Shown: positions 8,223 through 16,796 of the stretch, one piece after another
Numbering within the stretch: the first letter of the stretch is position 1
Layout: each line of letters opens with the position of its first letter
Assembly: GCF_018614975.1 (NCBI RefSeq)
Contig: NZ_JAGGNR010000022.1
Span: 1 to 64,000 of the forward strand
Source: Paenibacillus polymyxa
GTDB taxonomy: Bacteria > Bacillota > Bacilli > Paenibacillales > Paenibacillaceae
DNA: 64,000 nt
Direction: 5' to 3'
Made by a program: the position numbers and the translations under genes
The notes under the pieces: model-generated
What the model saw: the letters and a program-made list of their open reading frames with translations, nothing else
What the model was told of the DNA's origin: nothing
The model's database searches: none

Positions 8223-10244
8223 ATGAATTGGTTAAATGAACTTTATAAAATGAATAAGCAGGAACCGGACAAGGAAATCGAACGTTCTTTGGTTAACGCC
8301 ATCTTCCGAATATATGACCGGTTCCCCCGAATTGGCCTTAGAGAGCGGATCGGACAGCAAGAAATGTCTCTCGATATCGCCGATGCTTATATCCATGGGC
8401 ATAACGCCATGATTGAAGCTGGTGTCGGAATCGGTAAGTCTTTTGGATATCTGATCCCAAGCCTGCTCACGAATCAAATGTCTCAAAAACCAGTCATTAT
8501 AGCTACCTCCTCCATTCAGCTCTCGGAACAGATACATAAAGATTTAAGGATCATTGGTAGTCGGTTGGGATTCTCAACGGTTCGCTCCGTGGTGGGAAAA
8601 GGCATGGGGCAGTATGCCTGCCGAAGTAGAGCAGCGGAATGGATCAATCTTGATGATACAAATTCCTTCGTATCTACCCTCGCACAGCGCATATTAGATT
8701 ATGAAATTGATGAAAGAGCCGATATTAAAGCTGGAGTTAGTGATGCCGAATGGTCTCACGTTTCCGTGAATGATTGCAAATTTGAACGTTGTCATCACAA
8801 AAATGCATGTTTGTTTTACGATATGAGAGCGAAATTAAATGCAAAAGCTAACGAGATTGATTTTATTATTGTGAACCAGGACCTGCTCATACGGGATTTG
8901 ATGAAGAAAAAAGAAGGAACCAAGAGCATCATCTCGGAACAGCCTGCTCTGATCGTCATTGATGAAGCGCATAATCTGGAAGCAAAAGTTCGGGATGCCA
9001 GAACACTGGAGTTCACTTATCGGGGGATTTGCCGCATTCTGGATACCACGGTGCAGCTTCTAACGAAGCAGTCCGGGGATAAAATTCTCTTCTCACAATC
9101 CAAGTTTATCAAAAACTGCGCTGAGCGCATCTTCAAACAGGTAAACGCGGATCTGCTCCACCATGCCAAGCAGGATAACGACCGAATCAAAGTGTCGGAG
9201 ATCAAAGGAATACCGTTGAACCAAGTATCGAATAATTTGAAAGATTTCAGTCTACGCCTTTCCATTTTGACCTCCCGCCATGAGCGAGAGATCGATGACG
9301 CTTTTGAAGCCATAAACGGGCTTATTACTCTCATTAGTGTCTTATCTGAAACAAAGGACAACTATCTCTTATGGGCTAGCAGCCCCTTGGGAGTAGCCAC
9401 GATCAGCATCTGTCCCAAAGATATAAGCCAATTTCTGAAATACACTTTATTTAATGGCAAGGTGCCTGTAATCCTGACATCAGCAACACTGTGCCAAGGC
9501 GGGGATACGCTGGAGGAACAATATTCTTATATGACGCACTCCCTCGGTTATAAGGGGGATCTCTTAGAGCGCCAACCCTCCCCTTTTGACTACACCAACC
9601 ATACCATGATGTATATTTCGAACAAAGTTCCCTATTACCACCACGACCAGCGCGAAAACTATCTTGAAGCAGCCTACAATGAAGTGGTTCAACTCTGTAA
9701 TCTAACTCAGGGAAGAACAATCGTCCTTTTTTCAGCAAAGGAAGACATGAAGTACATTCATAAGAAGTTGATGTCAGAGGTTAATGCAAATTCATGGGCA
9801 GTCCATGTTCAAAAAGAAGGATCTTCCCAGGACAGTGTCATCGCCGAATTCAGGAAAAGCAAAGGAGTACTCCTGGGTACCGGTGTATTCTGGGAAGGCG
9901 TGAATATCGAGGGGTCTGACCTGTTGCAGGTCATTATTTTCCGTCTACCCTTCCCTGTTCCATCGGATCCTGTTTATGAATATAAGGCATCTGTAACGGA
10001 GAATCCGTTTATGGAGGTGTTTGTACCGGACATGCTTCTGCGATTAAGGCAAGGAACGGGGCGCTTGATTCGTAGTGAAACGGACCTTGGCATACTCAGC
10101 ATACTTGACTCCCGTCTCAGTGCAGCGGCTAAAAAGAGTTACCGGGCACAGGTGCTGGACACGTTGCCGTTCCAAAAAGTGACTGAGGATTTTGCGGTTT
10201 TAGAGAAATTTGTCCAAAATAAAGGGATACGACGTACGGATTAG
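8223..10244 (+). CDS. DinG/YoaA-like ATP-dependent DNA helicase (XPD family)
   Basis: A 673-residue superfamily 2 helicase. It has a Walker A in EAGVGIGKSFGYL, a DEAH box in VIDEAHNLEAK, and four cysteines between them (YACRSRAAE then CKFERCHHKNAC) that fit an iron-sulphur cluster. Helicase domain 2 carries GTGVFWEGVNIEG and LRQGTGRLIRS. XPD-type enzymes unwind DNA 5' to 3', often R-loops or damaged forks. There is no N-terminal exonuclease domain, unlike the longer DinG form common in Firmicutes, so it is nearer to YoaA or CasDinG length. The ATG at 8223 after AGAGGGG is chosen over an earlier GTG (8181). It follows pdxR closely on the same strand. No CRISPR genes are nearby. Confidence 0.85.
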   Translation: MNWLNELYKMNKQEPDKEIERSLVNAIFRIYDRFPRIGLRERIGQQEMSLDIADAYIHGHNAMIEAGVGIGKSFGYLIPSLLTNQMSQKPVIIATSSIQLSEQIHKDLRIIGSRLGFSTVRSVVGKGMGQYACRSRAAEWINLDDTNSFVSTLAQRILDYEIDERADIKAGVSDAEWSHVSVNDCKFERCHHKNACLFYDMRAKLNAKANEIDFIIVNQDLLIRDLMKKKEGTKSIISEQPALIVIDEAHNLEAKVRDARTLEFTYRGICRILDTTVQLLTKQSGDKILFSQSKFIKNCAERIFKQVNADLLHHAKQDNDRIKVSEIKGIPLNQVSNNLKDFSLRLSILTSRHEREIDDAFEAINGLITLISVLSETKDNYLLWASSPLGVATISICPKDISQFLKYTLFNGKVPVILTSATLCQGGDTLEEQYSYMTHSLGYKGDLLERQPSPFDYTNHTMMYISNKVPYYHHDQRENYLEAAYNEVVQLCNLTQGRTIVLFSAKEDMKYIHKKLMSEVNANSWAVHVQKEGSSQDSVIAEFRKSKGVLLGTGVFWEGVNIEGSDLLQVIIFRLPFPVPSDPVYEYKASVTENPFMEVFVPDMLLRLRQGTGRLIRSETDLGILSILDSRLSAAAKKSYRAQVLDTLPFQKVTEDFAVLEKFVQNKGIRRTD

Positions 10245-10392
10245 AAGTGGTATAACACGTAACCTTGAAAAACTGCCTAAATTACATGAAACGGCCCTCC
10301 CCTCATAAAGCGGAGGAGCCTATTTCAATGCTGGAAGTAAGATATATGCTACAATATATTCCATATCTACGAATCCCAAAGGAGGCATTTAC

Positions 10393-10920
10393 ATGGTTGA
10401 TAGACCAACTACAGAGGAGTATGCAGCTTATTATGAAGGGTACATCCAGCTTGTTCCTGAAGGGAACATCATCGAACGTTTAGAGCTGCAAGCCAACATC
10501 GTACCAACTTTGCTCTCTTCATTGACAGAGGAGCAAGCAAATTATCGGTACGCCGAAGGCAAATGGAGCGTGAAAGAGGTCATCGGCCACCTTTTGGATA
10601 ACGAACGAATCATGAGCAGCCGATTGCTTCGCATCGCCAGAGGTGACCAAGCGAATCATCCCGGTTACGATCAGGGCGTGCTTATGCAGACCCACCCTTT
10701 CAATGCATATACCCTGGCCGATTTGAGCGAAGAATATGCCGTCACACGCCGCTCAACCATTCTTATGCTTCGTCGCCTCACCCCGGAAGCTTGGCTCTGT
10801 AGAGGGATCGTCAGTGATAACACTGCTTCAGCTCGATCGATTGCATTTGTTATGGCTGGGCATGAGCTCCACCATTTATCAGTACTTCGCGATCGCTATT
10901 CATTAGATCTGAAATTATAA
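10393..10920 (+). CDS. DinB-superfamily protein
   Basis: A 175-residue four-helix-bundle protein of the DinB/YfiT type. Putative metal ligands are His in KEVIGHLLDNE and the HH pair in GHELHHLSVLRDRY. It starts at ATG 10393 behind AAAGGAGG. DinB-like proteins include bacillithiol- or mycothiol-dependent transferases and many uncharacterised members; the name reflects DNA-damage induction of the B. subtilis founder, but no LexA box is seen here. A long bidirectional hairpin follows. Confidence 0.85.
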   Translation: MVDRPTTEEYAAYYEGYIQLVPEGNIIERLELQANIVPTLLSSLTEEQANYRYAEGKWSVKEVIGHLLDNERIMSSRLLRIARGDQANHPGYDQGVLMQTHPFNAYTLADLSEEYAVTRRSTILMLRRLTPEAWLCRGIVSDNTASARSIAFVMAGHELHHLSVLRDRYSLDLKL

Positions 10921-10930
10921 AATTCATCCA

Positions 10931-10973
10931 AAAAGACTTTGAACCTGCAATCTCAGTAGGATCAAAGTCTTTT
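10931..10973. terminator. bidirectional terminator
   Basis: AAAAGACTTTGA pairs with TCAAAGTCTTTT across a 19-base loop, with A and T runs on either side. It sits between the DinB-like gene and the convergent glycoside-hydrolase gene and can serve both. Confidence 0.8.
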
Positions 10974-11069
10974 CTCATCAGTCGTTTTATTGTTCAAAAT
11001 GAATCAGATGTGTATCCTCTCAAAAGTATGAATAATCAATTAACCAATTCTCTTCTTTTAAGAACATCG

Positions 11070-12788
11070 TTAATTGGTGTCCGATCCCAATACCTTCACT
11101 TCCCATAGCCTTGGCGTGTACCAGTTGTTAGGGTTGTTATGAAGTGCCGCATTTTGCATATTAATTCGTACATACCTGGCAGCAGTGCTCGATAGCGTAT
11201 CTGATGTGAAACCGTAAGATGTATTATTGGTTCGATCCAATGCCACGGTCCAGTTCACATTATCCGTACTCGTCTCGATTTTATACTTGTAAAAACCTTC
11301 AGAACCTTTTTGCATCCACCAGGAGATTTGCACATTATTCAATTGTTGAACAGAGCCAAGATCGACCTTCCACCAATGCGGCCAAGAACTGCCTGTGCCG
11401 ATCCATTCGGTTTGATAGTTACCATCATTAGCATAACTTGCCGGATTTGTTCCGGTAACCGATTGCGCTGTTGCAGGTTTACCTTGTGACAGCAGTTTTC
11501 CATTCTGAACGGGAATGACGACATCATCGCTTGTGTTGTACAGTACTTGATCAAAATAGTCATAAAATGCGTAACCATCGGAGAACCAAACGGGAAGCAG
11601 TCGTTCCTCCGTTGTTCCATTTTGCGTACCTGCCCAACCGAACATCCAGCGATACGCAACCATAACGACGTTGTTACCCGTATCTGGCTTCACCCGCATG
11701 ACGGAACCCGACTGCGCCGAGAAGGTTGATGTGTTGCCAATCGTCCGTAATTCAGACCAATCTCCGTCTATGCTTGTTGCTGATGAATACAGGGGGATAC
11801 TCGGATACCAACCTGCCGCTTGGGAAGAGAACAAATAATAAATGCCATCCTTTTTGATCATCTTGGGTAGTTCCCTGTGTTGATTTTCATATATAACAGA
11901 TACTTGATGATCCACATCCAGCCAATCAGAGGTTAACTTATACAGAATCGTGTCCGAATTATTATTGGCGGTAGAGATCAGATAAGCTGAGTCATCGTCA
12001 TCTTTGAAAATGGAGATATCTCTGGACTCGTTCCCTTCTGGTCGAAAGCTTTTGTGAAATGTAAAGTCTTCTCCAGGCGTGGCCGAAGCCACCGAAACTC
12101 TGGCAAGTGTGTAGTCTGTACTGTTTTCATAGTGAGCCCAAAAAACGAATTTGTTTGTGGGCGCATGGTAGAGGATATGGATCCCCTCAAATTTAGAATT
12201 AGCCAGATCGGGATGATCCGTGTAGGAAAGGACCACTTTGTCGTTACCGTAGGTGATATCATCTGTTGACGTCTGTTGAATCATTTCGCCAAAACCACCA
12301 GTTGACTTTTGTACAAAGTTAAACCTGTAGTAGGTGTCTCCAACTTTAAGTTCATTCGGGAGCATAAGCGTTGATTGCGTTGTGTTATCAAAAGTTATGA
12401 GGTTCTCTGGAAGGCTGTAAGGGGTATATTCTGGCGAGACAGCGGAGGTAATTAAGGAAGTTCCGCCATATGCCTTCACTTGATATTTGTACGAACTACC
12501 TATGCTGAGGTCATAATCATCCGTCGTTGTACCGGTTAAGGTCTGTAATAACGTATAAGGCGCATTGTTCTCGGATCTGTATAACTCGTATGCAGTCGCT
12601 CCCTGGACAGGTGCCCAATGGATTTTGGCATTGGATACTTCGGATTCATTCTTAACCACAAATAGTGTTGCTGCAATCTTAGTCTCCTCATCATCAGCAG
12701 CATGAATGGTTTGAACTGAGGACGTCAAATGAACGGTTAACAACATCAATGCAATGACGATAGCCATCCACGATTTACGTTTGATCAT
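11070..12788 (-). CDS. secreted beta-propeller glycosidase-like protein (GH43-like) with Fn3 and discoidin domains
   Basis: A 572-residue exported protein. A signal peptide covers about residues 1-31 (cleavage near HAA). Next is an Fn3-like sandwich (about 45-125: AKIHWAPVQGATAYELYRS), a five-bladed propeller (about 130-425) resembling the GH43 exo-galactanase branch, and a C-terminal F5/8-type carbohydrate-binding module (about 435-570: LLSQGKPATAQSV...GNYQTEWIG...WWKVDLG). Such proteins trim side chains of plant polysaccharides. I could not pin all three GH43 acids, so activity is uncertain. It is the last gene of an operon with an Lpl-type ABC importer, which suggests that released sugars are taken up by that importer. 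Confidence 0.75.
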   Translation of the reverse strand: MIKRKSWMAIVIALMLLTVHLTSSVQTIHAADDEETKIAATLFVVKNESEVSNAKIHWAPVQGATAYELYRSENNAPYTLLQTLTGTTTDDYDLSIGSSYKYQVKAYGGTSLITSAVSPEYTPYSLPENLITFDNTTQSTLMLPNELKVGDTYYRFNFVQKSTGGFGEMIQQTSTDDITYGNDKVVLSYTDHPDLANSKFEGIHILYHAPTNKFVFWAHYENSTDYTLARVSVASATPGEDFTFHKSFRPEGNESRDISIFKDDDDSAYLISTANNNSDTILYKLTSDWLDVDHQVSVIYENQHRELPKMIKKDGIYYLFSSQAAGWYPSIPLYSSATSIDGDWSELRTIGNTSTFSAQSGSVMRVKPDTGNNVVMVAYRWMFGWAGTQNGTTEERLLPVWFSDGYAFYDYFDQVLYNTSDDVVIPVQNGKLLSQGKPATAQSVTGTNPASYANDGNYQTEWIGTGSSWPHWWKVDLGSVQQLNNVQISWWMQKGSEGFYKYKIETSTDNVNWTVALDRTNNTSYGFTSDTLSSTAARYVRINMQNAALHNNPNNWYTPRLWEVKVLGSDTN

Positions 12789-12861
12789 GTCTCATCATCT
12801 CCTTTTTTTTAGGAAACCAACCTCCCTGTTGACGGAAGGCTGGTCCAGGTGAAACTTGACT

Positions 12862-14547
12862 TTATTTCAAATTCATCAGTGTCATTACATCTGTCTCGCT
12901 GGCTTGGTTGTACCATTCGTTAACTTCTTCGATAACGGTGTCTCCGCCTTTTTCGTGCCACTGTTTCACAAAGGTATCAAATGCCTCAAGCGGCTCATTG
13001 CCATATATAATTTTGGTGAACGTCTCTTGTTCCATGGTGGTCAATTGTTCCCACACATTTTGCATCGTCGGCGTTGGTGGACCGTTAAACTCATTTGGCA
13101 GCAAAACATCCCTGTTTTCATACGAAATCCGGTACCCGTCCTGAGTCGTTTGATCTTTTGAAGCGCTCTGAATGAGTACGCCTGTGTCGGCTTTAACTCC
13201 ATTCGCCAGATCGTAGTAGGATTGGCCGGGACCATCAACGCTCGGCGTATTTTTGGTGAATGCCATTTTCCCAACGCCTTGCACGGCCTCTAATGGCGTA
13301 TTAAATTTCGTTGGATCAAAAGTGACTTTATCGTTAACGATATCGTAATCGTATCCTTGAGCGTAGCCGTATTTGAAATCCCCCGTGCTGAACGCCGCGT
13401 CGTACATTTTATCGTAGTACAGGAAGAATGCTTCCATGTTCTGAAAATCCTTGTTAAACATGAACACGCCATCGTTCAATTGGGCGGATTGATAGGTCTT
13501 ATCACCGTTCACCCCTTGAATGGTCGGATAAGCACTAATTTTTGCACCATTCACATTTTTCTCTACGTCTTTCACGCTGTCGTAAAGCCAAGGACGACCA
13601 ATGATGATGCCAGCTTTCCCCTCCGTAAAATCGGACAGAGCATCCCAGGCCCCTTGGGTGGCCAATTCTTTGTTCAAGTACCCTTCTGCATACCAATCGC
13701 GTAACTTGGCAAGTGCCTCTTTGTTGCCAGGAGCCACAGATCCATAGGTGAGTTTGCCGTTGTCGTTATGCCATTGCCTTGGAAGATGCTTGCCCGTGTA
13801 TGCGCTGAATATCATGACCGGATCGCTGACCCAGCCCGTATTGTAGGAATCTTTACCCGAAAATGTAAAGCCATATGTGTCTTTCTTGCCGTTCCCATCC
13901 GGGTCCTCATTGGTGAACGCTGCGATGACTTGCTCAAATTCCTCAATTGTTGTTGGCGCTTTCAAATTCAATTGGTCTAACCAGTCCTGGCGGATCAGCA
14001 TGACTTCTCCTTCCGTCAGATTGGGCGCGATGGCCATCCCGTAAACCTTGCCATCCCTAACCACTGGATTGAAGGTGGTCGGGTATTGTTTGTATATTTC
14101 TTTTATCCGGTCAGGCATGTAGGTTGAGATGTCTTCCGTAATCTCCTTGACCTGCCCCGACTCGATCAGATCATTAACCAGCATGGTATCATAGACGGGC
14201 AGAACGTCTGGTAGCTTCTCGGAACCTGTCAGTGCCAGCCGCAGCTTGGTATTATATTGTGAAGCATCACCTCCCAGCAGGGTGGTTTGGATTTTGATAC
14301 CCAGGTTTTGTTCGCCCCAGCGTGTCAACACATTGTCATTCAACGTCTCACCGTTGATGTACTTTCCAGCATTTTCATCCTGTTGTTTGGCGATGGTGAT
14401 CGTAAACGGTGGATCATATTTACCTTCCTTAAGCACCGATGCCGGTGTAGTCTCGGACGCACTCTCCCCTTTGCTGCAGCCAGCCATAAGAACAGCCGAC
14501 AGCATAACCATACTTACCATTTTCCATAAATCAGTTCTTTTTTTCAT
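12862..14547 (-). CDS. sugar ABC transporter substrate-binding lipoprotein (LplA-type, module 1)
   Basis: A 561-residue extracellular solute-binding protein, family 1. The lipobox is LMAGCS at about residue 20-25. The large size, the SGEDLPD-like stretch (TGSEKLPDVLPVYD), the calcium-site-like NEDPDGNGKKDTYGF and the C-terminal KWHEKGG-like helix are typical of the LplA/YtcQ group, which binds oligosaccharides such as pectin or xylan fragments. It follows the two permease genes across a 160-base gap holding a long hairpin, and precedes the secreted GH43-like enzyme. No ATPase gene is present; these systems share an MsmX-type ATPase encoded elsewhere. Confidence 0.9.
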   Translation of the reverse strand: MKKRTDLWKMVSMVMLSAVLMAGCSKGESASETTPASVLKEGKYDPPFTITIAKQQDENAGKYINGETLNDNVLTRWGEQNLGIKIQTTLLGGDASQYNTKLRLALTGSEKLPDVLPVYDTMLVNDLIESGQVKEITEDISTYMPDRIKEIYKQYPTTFNPVVRDGKVYGMAIAPNLTEGEVMLIRQDWLDQLNLKAPTTIEEFEQVIAAFTNEDPDGNGKKDTYGFTFSGKDSYNTGWVSDPVMIFSAYTGKHLPRQWHNDNGKLTYGSVAPGNKEALAKLRDWYAEGYLNKELATQGAWDALSDFTEGKAGIIIGRPWLYDSVKDVEKNVNGAKISAYPTIQGVNGDKTYQSAQLNDGVFMFNKDFQNMEAFFLYYDKMYDAAFSTGDFKYGYAQGYDYDIVNDKVTFDPTKFNTPLEAVQGVGKMAFTKNTPSVDGPGQSYYDLANGVKADTGVLIQSASKDQTTQDGYRISYENRDVLLPNEFNGPPTPTMQNVWEQLTTMEQETFTKIIYGNEPLEAFDTFVKQWHEKGGDTVIEEVNEWYNQASETDVMTLMNLK

Positions 14548-14593
14548 GGAAACATACCCCCTTCACTCAACTCAATTTGTTTTCTATATAAGC

Positions 14594-14673
14594 TCAACTA
14601 AGGAATATTTACACTGGCACTCCGATGACAGAATAACCTTCCGGTCGCTGTTATCGTGTAAATGTTTAGTTGA
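14594..14673 (-). other. long intercistronic stem-loop between permease and binding-protein genes
   Basis: TCAACTAA and TTTACAC on one side pair with GTGTAAA and TTAGTTGA on the other, forming an 80-base hairpin without a T-run. Sitting just before the binding-protein gene, it could stabilise the 3' message so that binding protein exceeds permease. This role is inference. Confidence 0.5.
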
Positions 14674-14707
14674 ACATATATAGTGATCCAATTTTTCGTC
14701 ATCCTAA

Positions 14708-15577
14708 CTACTCTTTTACGGCTCCTAGTACAATTCCCTTCACGAAATATCGTTGTAAAAAAGGATAGACCAAAATGATCGGCAGCGTGCTGACAAAAAT
14801 TTGAGCTGCCTTGATGCTCTGTTCAGACATGGCTGCCACTTCAGACTGGCTCATCGCCATATTCTGCATGTTACTCTGCACGACAACGGTCTGTAAGAAC
14901 GAAGCCAGCGGATACTTACTCGCATCCGACATGTACAAAATCCCGTCAAACCAGGAATTCCAGTGCCCTACCATAATGAACAAAGATACGGTCGCGATGC
15001 CAGGCAGGGATAATGGTAAATATATTTTGCTGAGGATTACAAAGAAGGACGCTCCATCAATGAATGCCGCTTCTTCCAATGCTTTGGGAATCGTTTTGAA
15101 AAAATTGACGAGAAGAATCAGATTATAAGCACCGAAAGCGCCCGGTAGCACAAGAGCCCATATCGTATCCTTTAATCCAAGGGCTGTGATCAATATGTAA
15201 GAAGGTATCAATCCCCCCGAGAAGAGCATGGTAAAAATAAAAAACCACATGAGCACGTTGCGTCCCCGGAATTCCTTGGACAAGGCATATCCTGCACAGA
15301 TAAGAATAAACATGCTGATGGTTGTACCCAATACGGTTCGAGTGATGGATGTTAGCATGGCACCGTTGAAATTAGAATTGTTGAACGTTTTTACATAGGC
15401 GTCCACATTGAACCCGACCGGCCAAAATGAAACCATATTACCGCTAATAGCCGCTTTACTGCTTAGCGATTGCGCGAGCAGATGAAGCAGTGGAAGAAAA
15501 CACGCCAGACCCGCCAGTATCATGAACGCGTAATTAAAATAGGAGAATACTCTATAGCCTGTCGTTTTATGGTACAT
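14708..15577 (-). CDS. sugar ABC transporter permease (LplC/YtcP-type, module 1)
   Basis: A 289-residue inner-membrane permease with six predicted helices. The ABC-interaction loop EEAAFIDGASFFVILSKIYLP is at about residues 190-210, and the C-terminus ends FVKGIVLGAVKE as in the family. It starts at ATG 15577 behind AAGGAGG, 18 bases after the partner permease gene. It forms the heterodimeric channel for the oligosaccharide importer. Confidence 0.92.
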   Translation of the reverse strand: MYHKTTGYRVFSYFNYAFMILAGLACFLPLLHLLAQSLSSKAAISGNMVSFWPVGFNVDAYVKTFNNSNFNGAMLTSITRTVLGTTISMFILICAGYALSKEFRGRNVLMWFFIFTMLFSGGLIPSYILITALGLKDTIWALVLPGAFGAYNLILLVNFFKTIPKALEEAAFIDGASFFVILSKIYLPLSLPGIATVSLFIMVGHWNSWFDGILYMSDASKYPLASFLQTVVVQSNMQNMAMSQSEVAAMSEQSIKAAQIFVSTLPIILVYPFLQRYFVKGIVLGAVKE

Positions 15578-15595
15578 GATCCCTCTCCCTCCTTG

Positions 15596-16558
15596 TTAGA
15601 ATATTTTGTAATTGGCGTATTTATAGGCCAGTCTGTAGGAGACAACGATCAAGATCAAACTGATCCCCGATTTGAACAGTCCTACAGCGGTCCCGAAGCC
15701 GTATTGCCCGTTTAACAAGGATGAACGGTAAACATAGGTATCAATGATATCTCCCGTACTGTAGACAAGCGGATTGTACAGATTGAAGACTTGATCAAAG
15801 CCCGCATCCAGAATATTGCCCAGACTTAGCGTAGAAATGACGATAATCATAGGCAACATGCTAGGCAAGGTAACGTATCGAATTTGCTGTCGGCGTGTGG
15901 CCCCGTCGATCTCGGCCGCTTCGTAATAAGAAGGATTAATCCCTGCAATGGTCGCCAAGTAGACAATCATGCCGAAACCAAAGCTCTTCCACACATCGCT
16001 GATCACAACCGTGAATCGAAACAGATCAGGATCACCCAAGAAGTAAACGGGATCGTTCCCGAAAATCCGGGTCAAGATGTGATTGATTCCTCCGTCTAAT
16101 CCGAGAATGTCGATCATCAACCCCGCGACCGTAACCCAGGATAAGAAATGCGGCAGATACACCAGTGTCTGAACACTTTTCTTAATGCCCATATTTCGGA
16201 TCTCACTCAGCAGAATAGCCATGACAATCGGAACGATAATACCAACGATAATTTTGGAAACGGCGATAATCAGCGTATTAACGATCGCTTGTGTGGCCTC
16301 TTTGTACTGGAAAATCCGTTCAAAATTATCTAACCCGATCCACCGTGAACCTGTGATGCCCAGCCATGGTTTGTAGTCCTGAAATGCCATGAGCAAACCT
16401 ACCATCGGGCCATAAGAAAAGATGCAGACAAACACAAATGCGGGAATACATAGTACGTACAAAGGCCAGCTTTTCTTAATTTCCTTTTTGAAAGAAGTCC
16501 GCTGGGAAAGCTTTGTTTTTGTTTTTTTTGCGGATCTGGCGGGTACAATCTCGTTAAT
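15596..16558 (-). CDS. sugar ABC transporter permease (LplB-type, module 1), apparent ATT start
   Basis: This encodes the first permease of module 1, with the EAA-type loop YEAAEIDGATRRQQIRYVTLP and a C-terminus ending YKYANYKIF. An ORF called from TTG 16462 would start directly at the first membrane helix (YVLCIPAFVFVCIFSYGP) and has no ribosome site. The open frame continues upstream, giving a basic cytoplasmic leader (about 32 residues, KKEIKKSWP) typical of the family. No ATG, GTG or TTG occurs there. An ATT at 16556-16558 lies exactly 8 bases after AGGAGG (16567-16572). An out-of-frame ATG directly after the Shine-Dalgarno opens only three codons. Either initiation is at AUU, or one base is inserted near the start. 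Confidence 0.75.
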   Translation of the reverse strand: MNEIVPARSAKKTKTKLSQRTSFKKEIKKSWPLYVLCIPAFVFVCIFSYGPMVGLLMAFQDYKPWLGITGSRWIGLDNFERIFQYKEATQAIVNTLIIAVSKIIVGIIVPIVMAILLSEIRNMGIKKSVQTLVYLPHFLSWVTVAGLMIDILGLDGGINHILTRIFGNDPVYFLGDPDLFRFTVVISDVWKSFGFGMIVYLATIAGINPSYYEAAEIDGATRRQQIRYVTLPSMLPMIIVISTLSLGNILDAGFDQVFNLYNPLVYSTGDIIDTYVYRSSLLNGQYGFGTAVGLFKSGISLILIVVSYRLAYKYANYKIF

Positions 16559-16612
16559 GTTGCATACCTCCTCTATGATGGCTTTTCGAAAGCGAACCTT
16601 GAAGTAAGCTTA

Positions 16613-16690
16613 ACAAAAGCGCTCTCACTCCAAAATGCCAAAATTTCAAGATCATCACCCCATCCTGAAGTAATGTTAAACCGCTTTCAT
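16613..16690. promoter_or_regulatory. two CRE-like (CcpA) sites between module 1 and its two-component genes
   Basis: The minus-strand sequence ATGAAAGCGGTTTAAC (16675-16690) fits the CRE pattern WTGNAANCGNWNNCW with one mismatch. ACAAAAGCGCTCTCA (16613-16627) fits with two. Their place in the divergent gap suggests glucose repression of the transporter operon. No clear -35/-10 pair was assigned. Confidence 0.5.
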
Positions 16691-16796
16691 TAATCGTTGA
16701 TGCTGCCCTTCCGCTTTTCGAAGGTTTGGCTTATATTAAAGTTAATCCGATCTGGAGTTTAACTTCCTACGTTTGGCGATATGAAAGGAAACACAT

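Noticed and set aside
8223..10244. CasDinG of a type IV CRISPR system
   Set aside because: The helicase is XPD/DinG-like, but no repeats, cas or csf genes occur in the window, and its neighbours are housekeeping genes.
10265..10483. Plus-strand open frame of 72 codons upstream of the DinB-like gene
   Set aside because: It overlaps the well-supported DinB-superfamily gene in another frame and has no ribosome site or recognisable protein pattern.
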